Positions 35,739 through 45,472 are shown, numbered from the stretch's first letter. The stretch: 64,000 nucleotides of DNA from Geobacillus jurassicus NBRC 107829 (GCF_001544315.1 NZ_BCQG01000002.1:1-64000), one strand, 5' to 3'. Program-made: numbers and translations. The notes: generated by a model from the sequence alone, not told the origin.

Positions 35739-37127
35739 TCATGCTCCCCGAACAAGCAACGCACAGCACTCGACATGCGCCGTATGCGGGAACAGATCGA
35801 CCGGCTGGACGGTTTTCAACGTATAGCCGAACGGAACTAATTCCGTAATATCGGCCGCAAACGTCTCCGGGTTGCATGAGACATACACAACCCGTTCCGG
35901 CCGCGCCCGACCGATTTTTCGCATCACCTTCCCGCCCGCCCCTGAGCGAGGTGGGTCAAGAAGCAACAGCTCCGGCCGCCCGAACTGTTCCAATACCTCA
36001 TCAATGCCGCGCCGCGCGTCTCGCGCTAAAAAGTACGTATTGTCAATGCCGTTGTCCTTCGCATTTCGCTTCGCCGATTCAATCGATGTCTCGACGATTT
36101 CAATGCCCGCCAACGCCTTCACCCGCTTGGCAAACGGAAGAGAAAACGTCCCAACCCCGCAGAAGAGATCAATCATTTTCTCATCCGGCTTCGGCTCTCC
36201 CATCTCAAGCGCCAGCTCCACCAATTTTTCCGCCTGCACCGGGTTCGTTTGGAAAAACGTATCAAACCAAAGGCGGTAGCGGAACCCGCACAATTCGTCG
36301 TAAATAAAATCGCGCCCGGCCAACACATGGGTTTGTTCCGCCTGGGTGCGGTCCGCCCACGCCCGATTCTCAAGCCAAAGCAGGCTTTTCACTTGCGGGA
36401 GCGCTTTGGTGATCCGCTCCGTCAAATCGGCCGCTGCTTCTTTCAGCTCCCCTTCCGGCGCCTCGGTCGCAAAGAGCGCCACCATGACCTCCCCCGTCGC
36501 AAACGACTCGCGCACCATTAGGTGGCGAAGCAGCCCCTCATGGGTATCTTTGTGATACCCAGGCAACCGATGATCACGGGCCCAGCTCGCCACTTCCATG
36601 GCTGCTTCGACGATGTTCTTCCCGGCGATGAGACACGTTTCCAACGAAATGATTTGCCGGAAGTTTCCTTGCTCGTGCAGCCCAAGCAAGCCTTCAGGAG
36701 AAAACGTAAACTCCATTTTATTGCGGTAATGCCACGGATGTTCCATGCCAATCGTATCGCGGACAACGCCAGGGTCAAATCCGTGCTCTTTCAAGAGCGT
36801 CTTGACATGCTCCGTTTTATGGCGCAGCTGCCCTGCATAGTGCCAGTGCTGCCACACACAGCCGCCGCAGCGGTCAAAATGCGGACACGGCGGCTCCAAC
36901 CGCTCCGGGTGCGGTTCCATCACTTCTTCTAAGCGGGCGATCGCCCGGCGCCGTTTCGGCTCGTCGATCGCGACCCGCACTTTCTCACCCGGGAGGGTAG
37001 ACGGAATGGCGAGTTTGAGCTTCTTTCTCTTTCCGTCCTCTTCATGCCAAACGACGGTTTGTCCAATTCCTTTTTTATCCAACTGATGAACTTCTGCCAC
37101 AAACGAATGTTTCGTCACGCCACCCAA
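35739..37127 (-). CDS. 23S rRNA (uracil-5-)-methyltransferase, RlmD/RumA family (copy 1)
   Basis: SAM-dependent enzyme (about 462 aa) with an N-terminal TRAM domain, then a four-Cys cluster region CPHFDRCGGCVWQHW for a [4Fe-4S] cluster, the SAM motif MIDLFCGVGTFSLPF and the catalytic block [23 protein letters not shown] closes the protein. It methylates C5 of uridines in 23S rRNA. The start is TTG at 37127, 6 nt after AAAGGAGGG. A second family member lies at 48088-49464, so the two probably modify different sites. Confidence 0.9.
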   Translation of the reverse strand: MGGVTKHSFVAEVHQLDKKGIGQTVVWHEEDGKRKKLKLAIPSTLPGEKVRVAIDEPKRRRAIARLEEVMEPHPERLEPPCPHFDRCGGCVWQHWHYAGQLRHKTEHVKTLLKEHGFDPGVVRDTIGMEHPWHYRNKMEFTFSPEGLLGLHEQGNFRQIISLETCLIAGKNIVEAAMEVASWARDHRLPGYHKDTHEGLLRHLMVRESFATGEVMVALFATEAPEGELKEAAADLTERITKALPQVKSLLWLENRAWADRTQAEQTHVLAGRDFIYDELCGFRYRLWFDTFFQTNPVQAEKLVELALEMGEPKPDEKMIDLFCGVGTFSLPFAKRVKALAGIEIVETSIESAKRNAKDNGIDNTYFLARDARRGIDEVLEQFGRPELLLLDPPRSGAGGKVMRKIGRARPERVVYVSCNPETFAADITELVPFGYTLKTVQPVDLFPHTAHVECCALLVRGA

Positions 37128-37341
37128 TGGTTTCCCTCCTTTATTTAAATGAATCGGCTGTATTTCATTCTTGAGTGTATTGTGCACTTTGTCGCAACGG
37201 ACTTATGCTTGGCGGAAACATACGTTTTTCATTATAACAAGGAACGACTTTCATTGAAAACGGCAAACATCATTCCCCTTGGAAAATCAGGGATTCGATC
37301 GGAAAGGCGGATGGAACAAGGAAGGCTTCATACGCTTCCGC

Positions 37342-37370
37342 TTGTTTTCAACACCAAAAGGTGATATATT
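37342..37370 (+). promoter_or_regulatory. Promoter of the SRPBCC-ArsR operon
   Basis: TTGTTT, 17 nt, TATATT. The predicted transcription start falls inside the inverted repeat at 37374-37395. Confidence 0.6.
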
Positions 37371-37373
37371 CAT

Positions 37374-37395
37374 TTTGACACCTATTAGTGTCAAA
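37374..37395 (+). promoter_or_regulatory. Palindromic operator, candidate ArsR-type binding site
   Basis: Perfect inverted repeat TTTGACAC, 6 nt, GTGTCAAA, lying just downstream of the -10 box and 17 nt before the SRPBCC gene. Its position suits autorepression by the ArsR-family protein encoded second in the operon. Confidence 0.65.
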
Positions 37396-37412
37396 TTAAC
37401 GGAGGGGTCATA

Positions 37413-37838
37413 ATGCAAACCAAACCGACATTGCCGGAAATCCGCAAAACGATTGTGCTGAATGCCCCCATTGAAAAAGTATGGAAAGCGGTGGCGACAG
37501 CCGAAGGCATTGCGGCGTGGTGGATGCCCAATACGTTCGAGCCGGTTTTAAGTCATCAGTTTGTTTTGCACGCAGGACCATTCGGCGATTCGCCATGCAA
37601 AGTGACGGAGCTCGATCCACCCAACCGCTTGGGGTTTGACTGGGGAAAAGATTGGCACCTTACGTTTGTATTAAAAGCATTAGAAGATGGAAAAACAGAA
37701 TTCACCTTGATCCATTCCGGATGGAACGCAGACAAAACAACGGAATTTGGGCAGCCTCACACAGTCGTTCGCCACATTATGGATGACGGGTGGGAGAACA
37801 TTGTCAACCAAAAACTTCCCGCATACATCGAAGGATAA
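37413..37838 (+). CDS. SRPBCC/AHSA1-domain protein
   Basis: A 141-residue START-fold (SRPBCC) protein of the AHSA1-like type. RKTIVLNAPIEKVWKAVATA, then EGIAAWWMPNTFEP and LTFVLKALEDGKTEFTLIHS, ending HHIMDDGWENIV-like. Such proteins bind a hydrophobic ligand in a deep cavity; genuine function is unknown. ATG at 37413 is behind GGAGGGG. Translationally linked to the ArsR gene that follows, a pairing common in Bacilli (regulator plus ligand-binding partner). Confidence 0.82.
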   Translation: MQTKPTLPEIRKTIVLNAPIEKVWKAVATAEGIAAWWMPNTFEPVLSHQFVLHAGPFGDSPCKVTELDPPNRLGFDWGKDWHLTFVLKALEDGKTEFTLIHSGWNADKTTEFGQPHTVVRHIMDDGWENIVNQKLPAYIEG

Positions 37839-37851
37839 ACGGGCCGTTTCC

Positions 37852-38172
37852 GTGCCGAAGCACGATGTGTTTCACGCCATCGCCGATCCAACCCGCCGCC
37901 AGATGTTGCAGCTTTTGGCCGACAACGAATTGTCGATTGCCGCGATTGCCCAATTCTTTCCGATCAGCCGCACAGCCGTCAACAAACATCTTCATATACT
38001 AGCGGAAGCGGGTTTGGTCAGCTGTCGAAAAGCAGGGCGTGAAACGAGGTACAAGCTAGAGCCCGAACCTCTCGCCGAACTAAAAACATGGCTTTCTTTC
38101 TTTGAACAGTATTGGGATGAACGGCTTGCAGCTCTCAAGCATTTGGTGGAAGCGGATGAGGAGCCATCATGA
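37852..38172 (+). CDS. ArsR-family transcriptional regulator
   Basis: Winged-helix repressor of about 106 aa. HDVFHAIADPTRRQMLQLLA is the family N-terminus, IAQFFPISRTAVNKHLHILA the recognition helix-turn-helix, and AGLVSCRKAGRETRYKLEPE the wing. There is no metal-binding CxC motif, so it is not a classical metal sensor. The start is uncertain: GTG 37852 matches the family N-terminus but lacks a strong ribosome-binding site and may rely on coupling; an upstream TTG at 37801 after GGTGGGAG is possible. Presumed to act on the palindrome at 37374-37395. Confidence 0.85.
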   Translation: MPKHDVFHAIADPTRRQMLQLLADNELSIAAIAQFFPISRTAVNKHLHILAEAGLVSCRKAGRETRYKLEPEPLAELKTWLSFFEQYWDERLAALKHLVEADEEPS

Positions 38173-38249
38173 TGACAAAAATCGCATGTATTCACAGGGG
38201 TGCAAAGACGGTTCAAGCGATGATCTACACGCCCCCTATCGCTCTGTAA
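38169..38249 (+). CDS. Possible truncated third ORF of the ArsR operon (26 aa)
   Basis: ATG at 38169 overlaps the ArsR stop (ATGA) and opens a 26-codon frame (MMTKIACIHRGAKTVQAMIY...). The overlap is typical of real operon genes, but the product is very short; possibly a third gene lost by deletion. Confidence 0.25.
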   Translation: MMTKIACIHRGAKTVQAMIYTPPIAL

Positions 38250-38266
38250 GGAAGGAGAAGAAAAGA

Positions 38267-38614
38267 ATGGAACCTTTCATCTCTTGCCCGCAATGCACAA
38301 ATCCAATTACAGTCAAAGATGTCATGCGTTTTTCCTCGCCTTGGACGATGAAATGCCCGTATTGCGATGTGAAGCTGAAAGAAACGAGAGTCACCCCGTT
38401 TTTGCTGCTGGCCGCCGCATGCATCGTCCCGTTGTTTATTTTCGTGACCGTCCGAATCAAGGCATATGCAGCCGCTTATTGGCCAATCGTCGATCACGTG
38501 CCGACAATCATCGTGTTTCTTGTTACACTCTATCCCATTTATTGGCTTTACGAACGTGTAAACGCCATAATCCTGTGCAAAAAAGGGCGCTTTCAGGTGA
38601 AGGAAAAGATATAG
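38267..38614 (+). CDS. Small zinc-ribbon membrane protein
   Basis: A 115-residue protein. The N-terminus has two CxxC pairs, CPQC (residues 6-9) and CPYC (about 31-34), forming a zinc ribbon. Two hydrophobic helices follow (FLLLAAACIVPLFIFVTV and TIIVFLVTLYPIYWLYE), with a basic tail ending VKEKI. ATG 38267 is behind AAGGAG. No function can be assigned; such proteins often sit in the membrane with the ribbon in the cytosol. Confidence 0.65.
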   Translation: MEPFISCPQCTNPITVKDVMRFSSPWTMKCPYCDVKLKETRVTPFLLLAAACIVPLFIFVTVRIKAYAAAYWPIVDHVPTIIVFLVTLYPIYWLYERVNAIILCKKGRFQVKEKI

Positions 38615-38783
38615 CGCCTCCGAAATGGAACTGAACGTTGCGGCGCGTCGTTGCCATGCAGGAGTTTGAACCTCCCGCCACGAATCGAAGCATTGGTGGC
38701 GAACCACTTGCGGCAGCGCATCACTGACAATCGCTAGAGATTGCCTCACGGAAGTGTTCCTCATCCGTATAGATTATGATGGA
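38615..38783. other. Short intergenic stretch, no gene recognised
   Basis: About 170 nt of normal composition. Weak open frames on the minus strand have no start signal or recognisable family. No RNA structure apart from the terminator that follows. Confidence 0.4.
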
Positions 38784-38818
38784 AAAAGGGCGTCCCGCCG
38801 CTTTTGGGACACCCTTGA
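38784..38818 (-). terminator. Terminator of the sodium/amino acid symporter gene
   Basis: On the minus strand AAGGGTGTCCC pairs with GGGACGCCCTT, followed by TTTCC. Confidence 0.85.
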
Positions 38819-38831
38819 ACCATTGAATCGG

Positions 38832-40301
38832 TTACAACGCTTTTTCCTTCTTTTCTTCCCATTTCTTATATCCATTTTCCCAGAATTTCGCGTTCTTGAT
38901 TCCGTATTTCGACGCGTTGAATTCCGGATCTTTCCCTTGCTTCAGCTGTTCTTCATAATCTTTTAGGGCCATATAGGCAGGCTTAAACAGCAGCAGAATC
39001 GCAATCAAGTTCAGCCACACCATGATGCCAAGCCCGATGTCGCCCATCGCCCACGCTGTCGTGGCCGTTTTGACCGTTCCATAGAAAGTAGCGGCCAAAA
39101 AGATCACTTTGAGGGCAAAGAAGGCGATTCCCCTCTTTTCACTGCGCACGAGATAAGCGAGGTTCGTCTCGGCAATATAGTAATACGCGTACATCGTCGT
39201 AAAAGCGAAGAAGAAAAGGGCAATCGCGATAAAGGCCGAACCGAATCCCGGGAAGAGCGTGTCAACCGCCGCCTGCGTATAGCCCGCGCCCGGTTCCACC
39301 CCTTTCAAATGCACAACAATCGGCTCGCCTGTTTTTTCATTGATCACATTGTATTGACCCGTAAACAAAATCATCAACGCGGTCGCCGTCACCACCAAGA
39401 ACACATCCAAATAAATCGAAAATGCCTGCACAAGCCCCTGCTTGGCCGGGTGGGACACTTCCGCCGCCGCCGCCGGGTGAGCGCCCGTCCCTTGACCGGC
39501 TTCATTCGCGTAAAGGCCGCGCTTGACGCCCCACATCACAGCCGAACCAAGAATTCCGCCAAATACTTGATCAGCGCCAAAAGCGCTTTTGAAAATCAGG
39601 CCAAAAACATCCGGGACTTTTTCAATATTCACCGCAATAATCGCAATCGCGACCAACAAATAGCCTAGCGCCATAAACGGAACGACGATTTCCGCCGTTT
39701 TGGCGATCCGCTTCACTCCACCGAAAATCGTAAAGCCAAGAACGGCAATCACGAAAATTCCCGTCACCAGTTTCGGAATGCCAAACGCATTCGCAAAGCC
39801 ATCCGCGATTGAATTCGCCTGAATTCCCGGCATCAACACCGCCATGGAGAGAATGATCGCCGCGGCGATCACCACCGCAAACCATTTCCAGCCAAGCCCC
39901 TTTTCAATATAAAACGCCGGGCCGCCGCGGTACTGTCCATCTTGTTCCTCTTTATACATTTGCGCCAGCGTCGACTCGACATACGCCGTCGCCGCTCCGA
40001 TAAAGGTGATCACCCACATCCAAAAGACCGCGCCCGGCCCCCCGTACGCAATCCCCGTCGCCGTCCCTGCCACGTTCCCAACGCCAATGCGGCCGGACAA
40101 TGACATCGTCAACGCTTGGAAGGACGAGACCCCCGCGTCAGAGCCCTTCCCCGTCGTCACAAGCCGGATCATCTCTTTCACGTGGCGGATTTGCAGGAAA
40201 CGGGTGCGAATGCTAAAATACAAACCACAACATACAATAAAAGCAATTAAGAAAGGGCTCCACAGCCACCCGTTCACCGTTTCCACGAGCTTTTCAATCA
40301 A
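38832..40301 (-). CDS. Sodium/alanine (glycine) symporter, AGCS family
   Basis: Polytopic membrane protein of 489 aa with about 10 or more transmembrane helices. GVSSFQALTMSLSGRIGVGN, then VAGTATGIAYGGPGAVFWMW and ANEAGQGTGAHPAAAAEVSH are AGCS family blocks; B. subtilis AlsT is a relative. It takes up small neutral amino acids (alanine, glycine or glutamine) with sodium. The start is TTG at 40301, after AGGAGGG. Single gene, with its own terminator. Confidence 0.92.
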   Translation of the reverse strand: MIEKLVETVNGWLWSPFLIAFIVCCGLYFSIRTRFLQIRHVKEMIRLVTTGKGSDAGVSSFQALTMSLSGRIGVGNVAGTATGIAYGGPGAVFWMWVITFIGAATAYVESTLAQMYKEEQDGQYRGGPAFYIEKGLGWKWFAVVIAAAIILSMAVLMPGIQANSIADGFANAFGIPKLVTGIFVIAVLGFTIFGGVKRIAKTAEIVVPFMALGYLLVAIAIIAVNIEKVPDVFGLIFKSAFGADQVFGGILGSAVMWGVKRGLYANEAGQGTGAHPAAAAEVSHPAKQGLVQAFSIYLDVFLVVTATALMILFTGQYNVINEKTGEPIVVHLKGVEPGAGYTQAAVDTLFPGFGSAFIAIALFFFAFTTMYAYYYIAETNLAYLVRSEKRGIAFFALKVIFLAATFYGTVKTATTAWAMGDIGLGIMVWLNLIAILLLFKPAYMALKDYEEQLKQGKDPEFNASKYGIKNAKFWENGYKKWEEKKEKAL

Positions 40302-40680
40302 CCCAATCCCTCCTATGCCAGCTAATTACTTTTGTTGTATAACACATAACCAAATAATATTATAAATATTACACATTTCGGCTTCAATAATTTTTTTATA
40401 TATCATTTTTTTCTGTATTTTCTTTATATCACTCCACTTGTCCTTGTATAAAAAAATAAATGGTTTGTTCCGCTATTTTTTCAAAATAACTTTCAAACCA
40501 AAAAATGATAGGATGAGGCAAGGCGGGTGAATCCGCCCCGAACGGCCGCCTCCCCACGCCGCAGGATCCCAGTCCTTGAGGCCTTGAGCGCGAGCCCCAT
40601 CTCCCCCAATGATCCCCATCTGAATCGCCGCAAGCGCAAAGCCGAGCAACACGGAACGGTGCGTTCGGCTTTGGCTTTTG
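40302..40680. other. AT-rich intergenic region with a hairpin
   Basis: 40320-40500 is strongly A/T-rich and probably holds the symporter promoter, but no single best -35/-10 pair stands out. AAAGCCGA pairs with TCGGCTTT (about 40639-40672) and is followed by GGCTTTT, a possible plus-strand terminator with no gene upstream. No ORF supported. Confidence 0.35.
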
Positions 40681-40845
40681 TTACATATAGCCGATGAGAA
40701 ACACGACAAAACCCGCTAATCCGATCGATACTACGAGGAGGCCAAAGGCGATCCGTTTCGCGGCTTTGCTCTTTTGGACAACACCATACACGGACAAAAC
40801 GATCGACACGACCAACAAAAGCAAAATAAGAGACGAAATGCTCAT
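40681..40845 (-). CDS. Small hydrophobic membrane protein (54 aa)
   Basis: ATG at 40845 follows AAGGAG by 9 nt. The product begins MSISSLILLLLVVSIVLSVY and contains a second helix, IAFGLLVVSIGLAGFVVFLI, after a basic linker QKSKAAKR, so two transmembrane segments with a positively charged loop. It is too short for many gene finders. No family recognised. It lies alone between the symporter and hsdR. Confidence 0.6.
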   Translation of the reverse strand: MSISSLILLLLVVSIVLSVYGVVQKSKAAKRIAFGLLVVSIGLAGFVVFLIGYM

Positions 40846-40968
40846 ACCCAGCGCTCCTTATCGTGCACTGCCCCTAGGAAAGACAGCGCATCTCCATCCG
40901 TGCCATCACGGCCAGCGATTCATCCATCCCCACAAGAGAACCACTTCCCGGTTGATGCCGCCCATCGC

Positions 40969-43900
40969 TCATGCCCCCGCAATTTCTTCCGAATTTCTGT
41001 TAATCTCATCGATAATGCTAATGATCCTCCGCGCATCGTCCATGTTGTCTTGAAAAAGTTCAACAATGCTGCCGACGGTTTTAAACGGTTCTTCCTGCAG
41101 CACCCGCTTGTCCATGACTCCATTTTTCACAAAGTAATCGACGATCAATTTGACAAAACGGCTTTGTTGGATGTTCAACCGCTCGCTTGATAAAAATTCG
41201 GAAAACGCTTCGTTGGCGGCCTGCGGGTCAAGGCCGACGATTTGGCGGACGAGCTTTGTAATCGGTGTATCGCCGAATTCTCTTTGATAATCGTCTTTTG
41301 TGCCAAGCTCGTTCCAAAGGATATGCTCCAACGTTTTTAAGTCTTGGACTGTTAGCTTTTTATTATTTCGCAACTTGTAAATGGCCATCTGGTCGCGGTG
41401 TTCGTGCAGATAATGCTCCACCTTTTTGCGATAATTTCTCAGATCATTGACATGAAACATCGGGCCGTTTTCTTTCACTTCCAACACTTGGTCTTGAAAG
41501 TTCGTATAGTAAATTTTTTGCGTTTCTTTTTCAAGGAATTTCACTAAGTCACGCAACGCTTCGCGAACGGCTTCCAATTCGAAAATATCGGCTTCGCTCC
41601 AAAACTCTTCCGTCTGCACCTTTTCGATGATGTATTTTTGCTCCATCACTTGAGGAATCGAACCGAGTTTCGACAACGCCTCTGCGGTGCGAATCACACT
41701 GCGAATCGGCTTTGTGGCATTTTTCGTTTGCAGCTTCGCCAACTCAATCGTGTACATAAGCAAATCAAAACGTTTCGCCAATTCATCATCGTTTAGCGGA
41801 ACAATCAACGGCGAAATATGTTCTTTGATTTCATTAACATCTATCGCTGTTAAGGAGTCCCATTTCGTCCGGTTTTTAAACTTGTGTACGTATTGAATAT
41901 GTTGGCGTACGCGGAAGTTCTCTTCGTTTAACTTATTGATTTCCGCTAGCACCTCGCCAATCAATTCATTGCGATAGGCAATATACTCTTCTTCTTGGTA
42001 TTGTAAATGCTGCAGTTCTTTAATGATTTCGATTTTGGCATTAAATAAACGCTCCGTTAAGCTTTCCACCGCTTTTCCTTCGATTCCTTTCGAATTTTCG
42101 CGGAAAAACTCAAAGTTGCCGCAATAGTCAAAAATAAGGAAATGCGTTTTATCTTGCCCGACTCCGAATAAGTCTTTGCATAAGCGGGTTCCGCGCCCGA
42201 TCATTTGCCAAAACTTTGATTTGGAGCGTACCTTTTTAAAGAACACAAGGTTGACGACTTCCGGAATATCCACTCCAGTATCAAGCATATCGACCGATAC
42301 GGCAATCTGTGGCAGTTTATTGCGATCAGAAAAATCATCAATTAACGTTTGATAATAGTTGACACTGTAATCAATGACCCGCGCAAAGCCGCCTTTGTAC
42401 TCAGGGAACAATTGATCAAAGCGCTCCACAATCCGTTCCGCATGGCGATGATTTTTCGCAAAAATAATCGTTTTGCCGAGTTTGTCCCCGCCCTCGACGC
42501 GAATTCCTTTTTCCATTAAATCTCTCAGTACCGTATCAATCGTATCGTCGTTAAACAGCCATTCATTTAACGCAGCACTGTCAATATCCTCGCCTACTTC
42601 ATCATCAAATGTTTCTTCATATCGTTCTTTTTCTTCATCCGATAACTCATCGTAATGAATGCCCTCTTCCAAAAATTTAAGCTTTGTTTCAATGGTACGA
42701 TAATCCACTAAATAGCCATCTTGAACCGCTTGATCTAACTCATAGGCATAGGTCGGCACACCGTTTTCCAGATCAAACACTTCATACGTATTGCGGTCAA
42801 TTTCGTCTTTTGGTGTGGCGGTAAGCCCAAGCAATATCGCGTCAAAATAGTCAAAAATTGCTCGGTACTTCTTATAAATACTGCGGTGGGATTCATCGAC
42901 GATAATTAAATCAAAATGCCCGACTGTAAAGAGACGTTTGCCGTCTTTTCGTTTCGCTTCGTCAATCGCGTTCATCATTGTCGGGTACGTCGAAAACACC
43001 ATGCGGCTTTCCTCTGGATTGTCTTTGTTATCAAGCAAATTGCAAAGCGTCAAGTTCGGCAGCAAATGGCTAAAGCTGTTTTTGGCTTGCGTTACCAGCG
43101 TTTTGCGGTCTGCTAAAAACAAAATATTTTTTACCCAATTGTGGCGAGTGAGAACATCGACAATCGAAATCGCCGTCCGGGTTTTGCCGCTCCCCGTCGC
43201 CATGACAAGCAATGCTTTGCGCCGTTTGTTCTCGAGCGCGTCACATACGGCTAAAACTGCTTCTTTTTGGTAATAGCGATTCGTAATGTTGTCATTGATT
43301 TGCACATTTTTTAGCGGCTTCTTCATCGTCCGACGATCAATAAGCAAGCTTAATTCTTCCTTATTGTAAAAGCCGGAAACTCTCCGCGCCGGATAGTTAA
43401 GATCGTCCCAAATGTATGTTTCAAAACCGTTTGTGTAAAAAATAATCGGACGTTGGCCATGCATTTTCTCAATGCAGTCGGCGTACAATTTCGCCTGCTG
43501 CTTTCCTTTGTTCGGGTCAGCGGTTGTCCGTTTCGCTTCGATGACCGCAAGCGGCTTACCGTTATCGCCAAAAAGGACATAATCGACATAGCCGACTCCT
43601 TCTTGATTCGGCATGCCAACGACAGGGTATTCCACAATAACGTCCTTTTTAAATTCCCAACCCGCTAACTTTAAATCTAAATCAATGTATTTCTTTCTTG
43701 TTTCCCATTCGCTCAGTTCATCAACTTGGAAGTGGTACTCTTTTGTATTCGCTTCCCGTTTGGCGGTGAGAAGAGCGCGAAGCTGTTCGTTTTCTTTCAT
43801 CATCTCTTCAAGACGCTTGTCTTTCGAACTTAGCCGTTCGTATAAATCTTTCAATTCTTCCGGACGCTCGCGCTTTTCCTCTCCGATTGGCAGCAATGAT

Positions 43901-44313
43901 TCGTCAAAGTCCGTAGCCGTATATTCATCCGAATAACAATAATCAATCCAAGAGACGAACTGATGAAGATTATGCAGGGAAAGAATCGCTTCTTCCCTCG
44001 TAATCATCGAGTTCGTATGAACCGCGACATTTCCCAGTTTGACAATGTAACGCAACAACGGCAACAAGTCTTCATCAATAATGGACAAAAAGACGTTGTC
44101 ATGAATCAAACTGGAAAGATTATCTTGATACGGAACTTTCAAAGCGCTGTCAAAGCTGTACACCCACTTAACGGCAAGCTCCAGCGCACGGCGCGTCAAA
44201 ATCGCGCACGTCGCCGGACTCACGACCAAACTTTTCTCCGCCTCTAAACACGCATTCGTAAAACTCTCATAATGAGGTTTGCCTACTAAAAACTGAAAGT
44301 TGGATAGCAACAA
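40969..44313 (-). CDS. hsdR: Type I restriction enzyme, R subunit
   Basis: A 1114-residue motor and nuclease subunit that translocates DNA and cuts it at non-modified sites. The N-terminal part (about 1-130) resembles DUF4145. A PD-(D/E)XK nuclease follows: GYVDYVLFG and PLAVIEAKRT near residues 240-260. Helicase motifs are ATGSGKT (Walker A), VDESHRS (Walker B) and LTATP. SVDMLDTGVDIPEV and QMIGRGTRL form the second RecA lobe. The start is TTG at 44313 after GGGAGGGG. Last gene of hsdM-hsdS-hsdR on the minus strand. Confidence 0.95.
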   Translation of the reverse strand: MLLSNFQFLVGKPHYESFTNACLEAEKSLVVSPATCAILTRRALELAVKWVYSFDSALKVPYQDNLSSLIHDNVFLSIIDEDLLPLLRYIVKLGNVAVHTNSMITREEAILSLHNLHQFVSWIDYCYSDEYTATDFDESLLPIGEEKRERPEELKDLYERLSSKDKRLEEMMKENEQLRALLTAKREANTKEYHFQVDELSEWETRKKYIDLDLKLAGWEFKKDVIVEYPVVGMPNQEGVGYVDYVLFGDNGKPLAVIEAKRTTADPNKGKQQAKLYADCIEKMHGQRPIIFYTNGFETYIWDDLNYPARRVSGFYNKEELSLLIDRRTMKKPLKNVQINDNITNRYYQKEAVLAVCDALENKRRKALLVMATGSGKTRTAISIVDVLTRHNWVKNILFLADRKTLVTQAKNSFSHLLPNLTLCNLLDNKDNPEESRMVFSTYPTMMNAIDEAKRKDGKRLFTVGHFDLIIVDESHRSIYKKYRAIFDYFDAILLGLTATPKDEIDRNTYEVFDLENGVPTYAYELDQAVQDGYLVDYRTIETKLKFLEEGIHYDELSDEEKERYEETFDDEVGEDIDSAALNEWLFNDDTIDTVLRDLMEKGIRVEGGDKLGKTIIFAKNHRHAERIVERFDQLFPEYKGGFARVIDYSVNYYQTLIDDFSDRNKLPQIAVSVDMLDTGVDIPEVVNLVFFKKVRSKSKFWQMIGRGTRLCKDLFGVGQDKTHFLIFDYCGNFEFFRENSKGIEGKAVESLTERLFNAKIEIIKELQHLQYQEEEYIAYRNELIGEVLAEINKLNEENFRVRQHIQYVHKFKNRTKWDSLTAIDVNEIKEHISPLIVPLNDDELAKRFDLLMYTIELAKLQTKNATKPIRSVIRTAEALSKLGSIPQVMEQKYIIEKVQTEEFWSEADIFELEAVREALRDLVKFLEKETQKIYYTNFQDQVLEVKENGPMFHVNDLRNYRKKVEHYLHEHRDQMAIYKLRNNKKLTVQDLKTLEHILWNELGTKDDYQREFGDTPITKLVRQIVGLDPQAANEAFSEFLSSERLNIQQSRFVKLIVDYFVKNGVMDKRVLQEEPFKTVGSIVELFQDNMDDARRIISIIDEINRNSEEIAGA

Positions 44314-44353
44314 ATACCCCTCCCCTGACCAACACGAATTCCTTTTACACTTA

Positions 44354-45472
44354 CTAATCGTTGAACAATTCTCCCTTAAACGCCCGTTGCATGAGGGAGT
44401 TGAAGTTTTTTTCTAACTCAACTAATCCTTTTTTAAAAAGTTCTCTTTGAGATTCTATTTTTTGTACAATCTCAGCAAATTGATCTTGGAGTTGTTTAGG
44501 AGGTATATATATTTTTATTGATTTTAGTTCCTCAGCATTGATATTTGCCATCCCTACGATATTTTTAGCCATTGAAAATAAAATACTTTTTCCGTACTTC
44601 GAGTTTAAGTACGCAGATATAAACTCGGCATTGGCTTTTTCATTTGGAATTAACTTCACTAAATATCCTGCAAAGGCCATTGGTTTTTCGAAGCGATACA
44701 CAGCTGTTTTTCCTACTAGTTCTTTACTATTTGTTCTATTAAATAAAAGCTCTCCTTTATGAACCAGATATTTTTCAACTTCCTTATCATCTAAATCAAC
44801 GTATTTAAGATCTGTGAGATCCCAATGTCCTTCATACGTAATATTGTTCATTCTCAATATAGGATATTTCCCTGTATCCTCGCTTGCTTTTTTGCTTGTA
44901 CCATATTGTGTTTTTAGAGCTAAATCCTTTATAAAACCCATTGGCCATTTCTTAGGATTAGTAGCTGGATCCCCAAACATCTCTAAAAACACACTTTGCG
45001 TTAACTGGTCTAACGCTTCAATTTGAGCTTTTCGTTTGTCGATGAGTTCTTGGGCTTTTTCAAGTACTTTTACAATTTTATTTTGCTTTTCAATATTCGG
45101 TAACGGAATTTTAGCGTCAGTTAAGTAATTTAATTTAATGTATTTTATAACCCCACCTATTGACATTTGTCTTAATTTTGACACGTACAACTGCATAAAG
45201 TAATAAAGGTACTTTACATTTAAAATATTTTTATCAATCGACTCTATAATATAAGTTCTTTGGTAAGCATCAAATTTACCATTGTAATATTTAACGTTTA
45301 AATCACCATTACCAGCAACTAAAACGCATTCACAGTCATAAGAATAAGTATCAATTTTTAATGTTTCTCTCGAGCAAGTAAAAAATGGATACTTACCTTC
45401 CGGATTGCTAGCATTTGCATCTAATTTTCCTGTCCTAATATTAACAAGTGAACCTAGGGATACTTTTCTCAC
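44354..45472 (-). CDS. hsdS: Type I restriction enzyme, specificity subunit
   Basis: A 372-residue DNA-recognition subunit with two target recognition domains: the first starts with a KVSLGSLVNIRTGKL segment and the second with a GFIKDLALKTQYG segment near residue 178. Helical spacers follow each (VLEKAQELIDKRKAQIEAL and IVQKIESQRELFKKGLVELE), which set the distance between the half-sites. The gene is visibly richer in A/T than hsdM and hsdR around it, as expected if recognition domains were exchanged horizontally. GTG start at 45472 overlaps the hsdM stop. The target sequence cannot be predicted. Confidence 0.92.
   Translation of the reverse strand: MRKVSLGSLVNIRTGKLDANASNPEGKYPFFTCSRETLKIDTYSYDCECVLVAGNGDLNVKYYNGKFDAYQRTYIIESIDKNILNVKYLYYFMQLYVSKLRQMSIGGVIKYIKLNYLTDAKIPLPNIEKQNKIVKVLEKAQELIDKRKAQIEALDQLTQSVFLEMFGDPATNPKKWPMGFIKDLALKTQYGTSKKASEDTGKYPILRMNNITYEGHWDLTDLKYVDLDDKEVEKYLVHKGELLFNRTNSKELVGKTAVYRFEKPMAFAGYLVKLIPNEKANAEFISAYLNSKYGKSILFSMAKNIVGMANINAEELKSIKIYIPPKQLQDQFAEIVQKIESQRELFKKGLVELEKNFNSLMQRAFKGELFND

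Noticed and set aside
38169-38249. Independent functional peptide after the ArsR gene
   Set aside because: Kept only as a low-confidence ORF; too short and without a recognisable motif.
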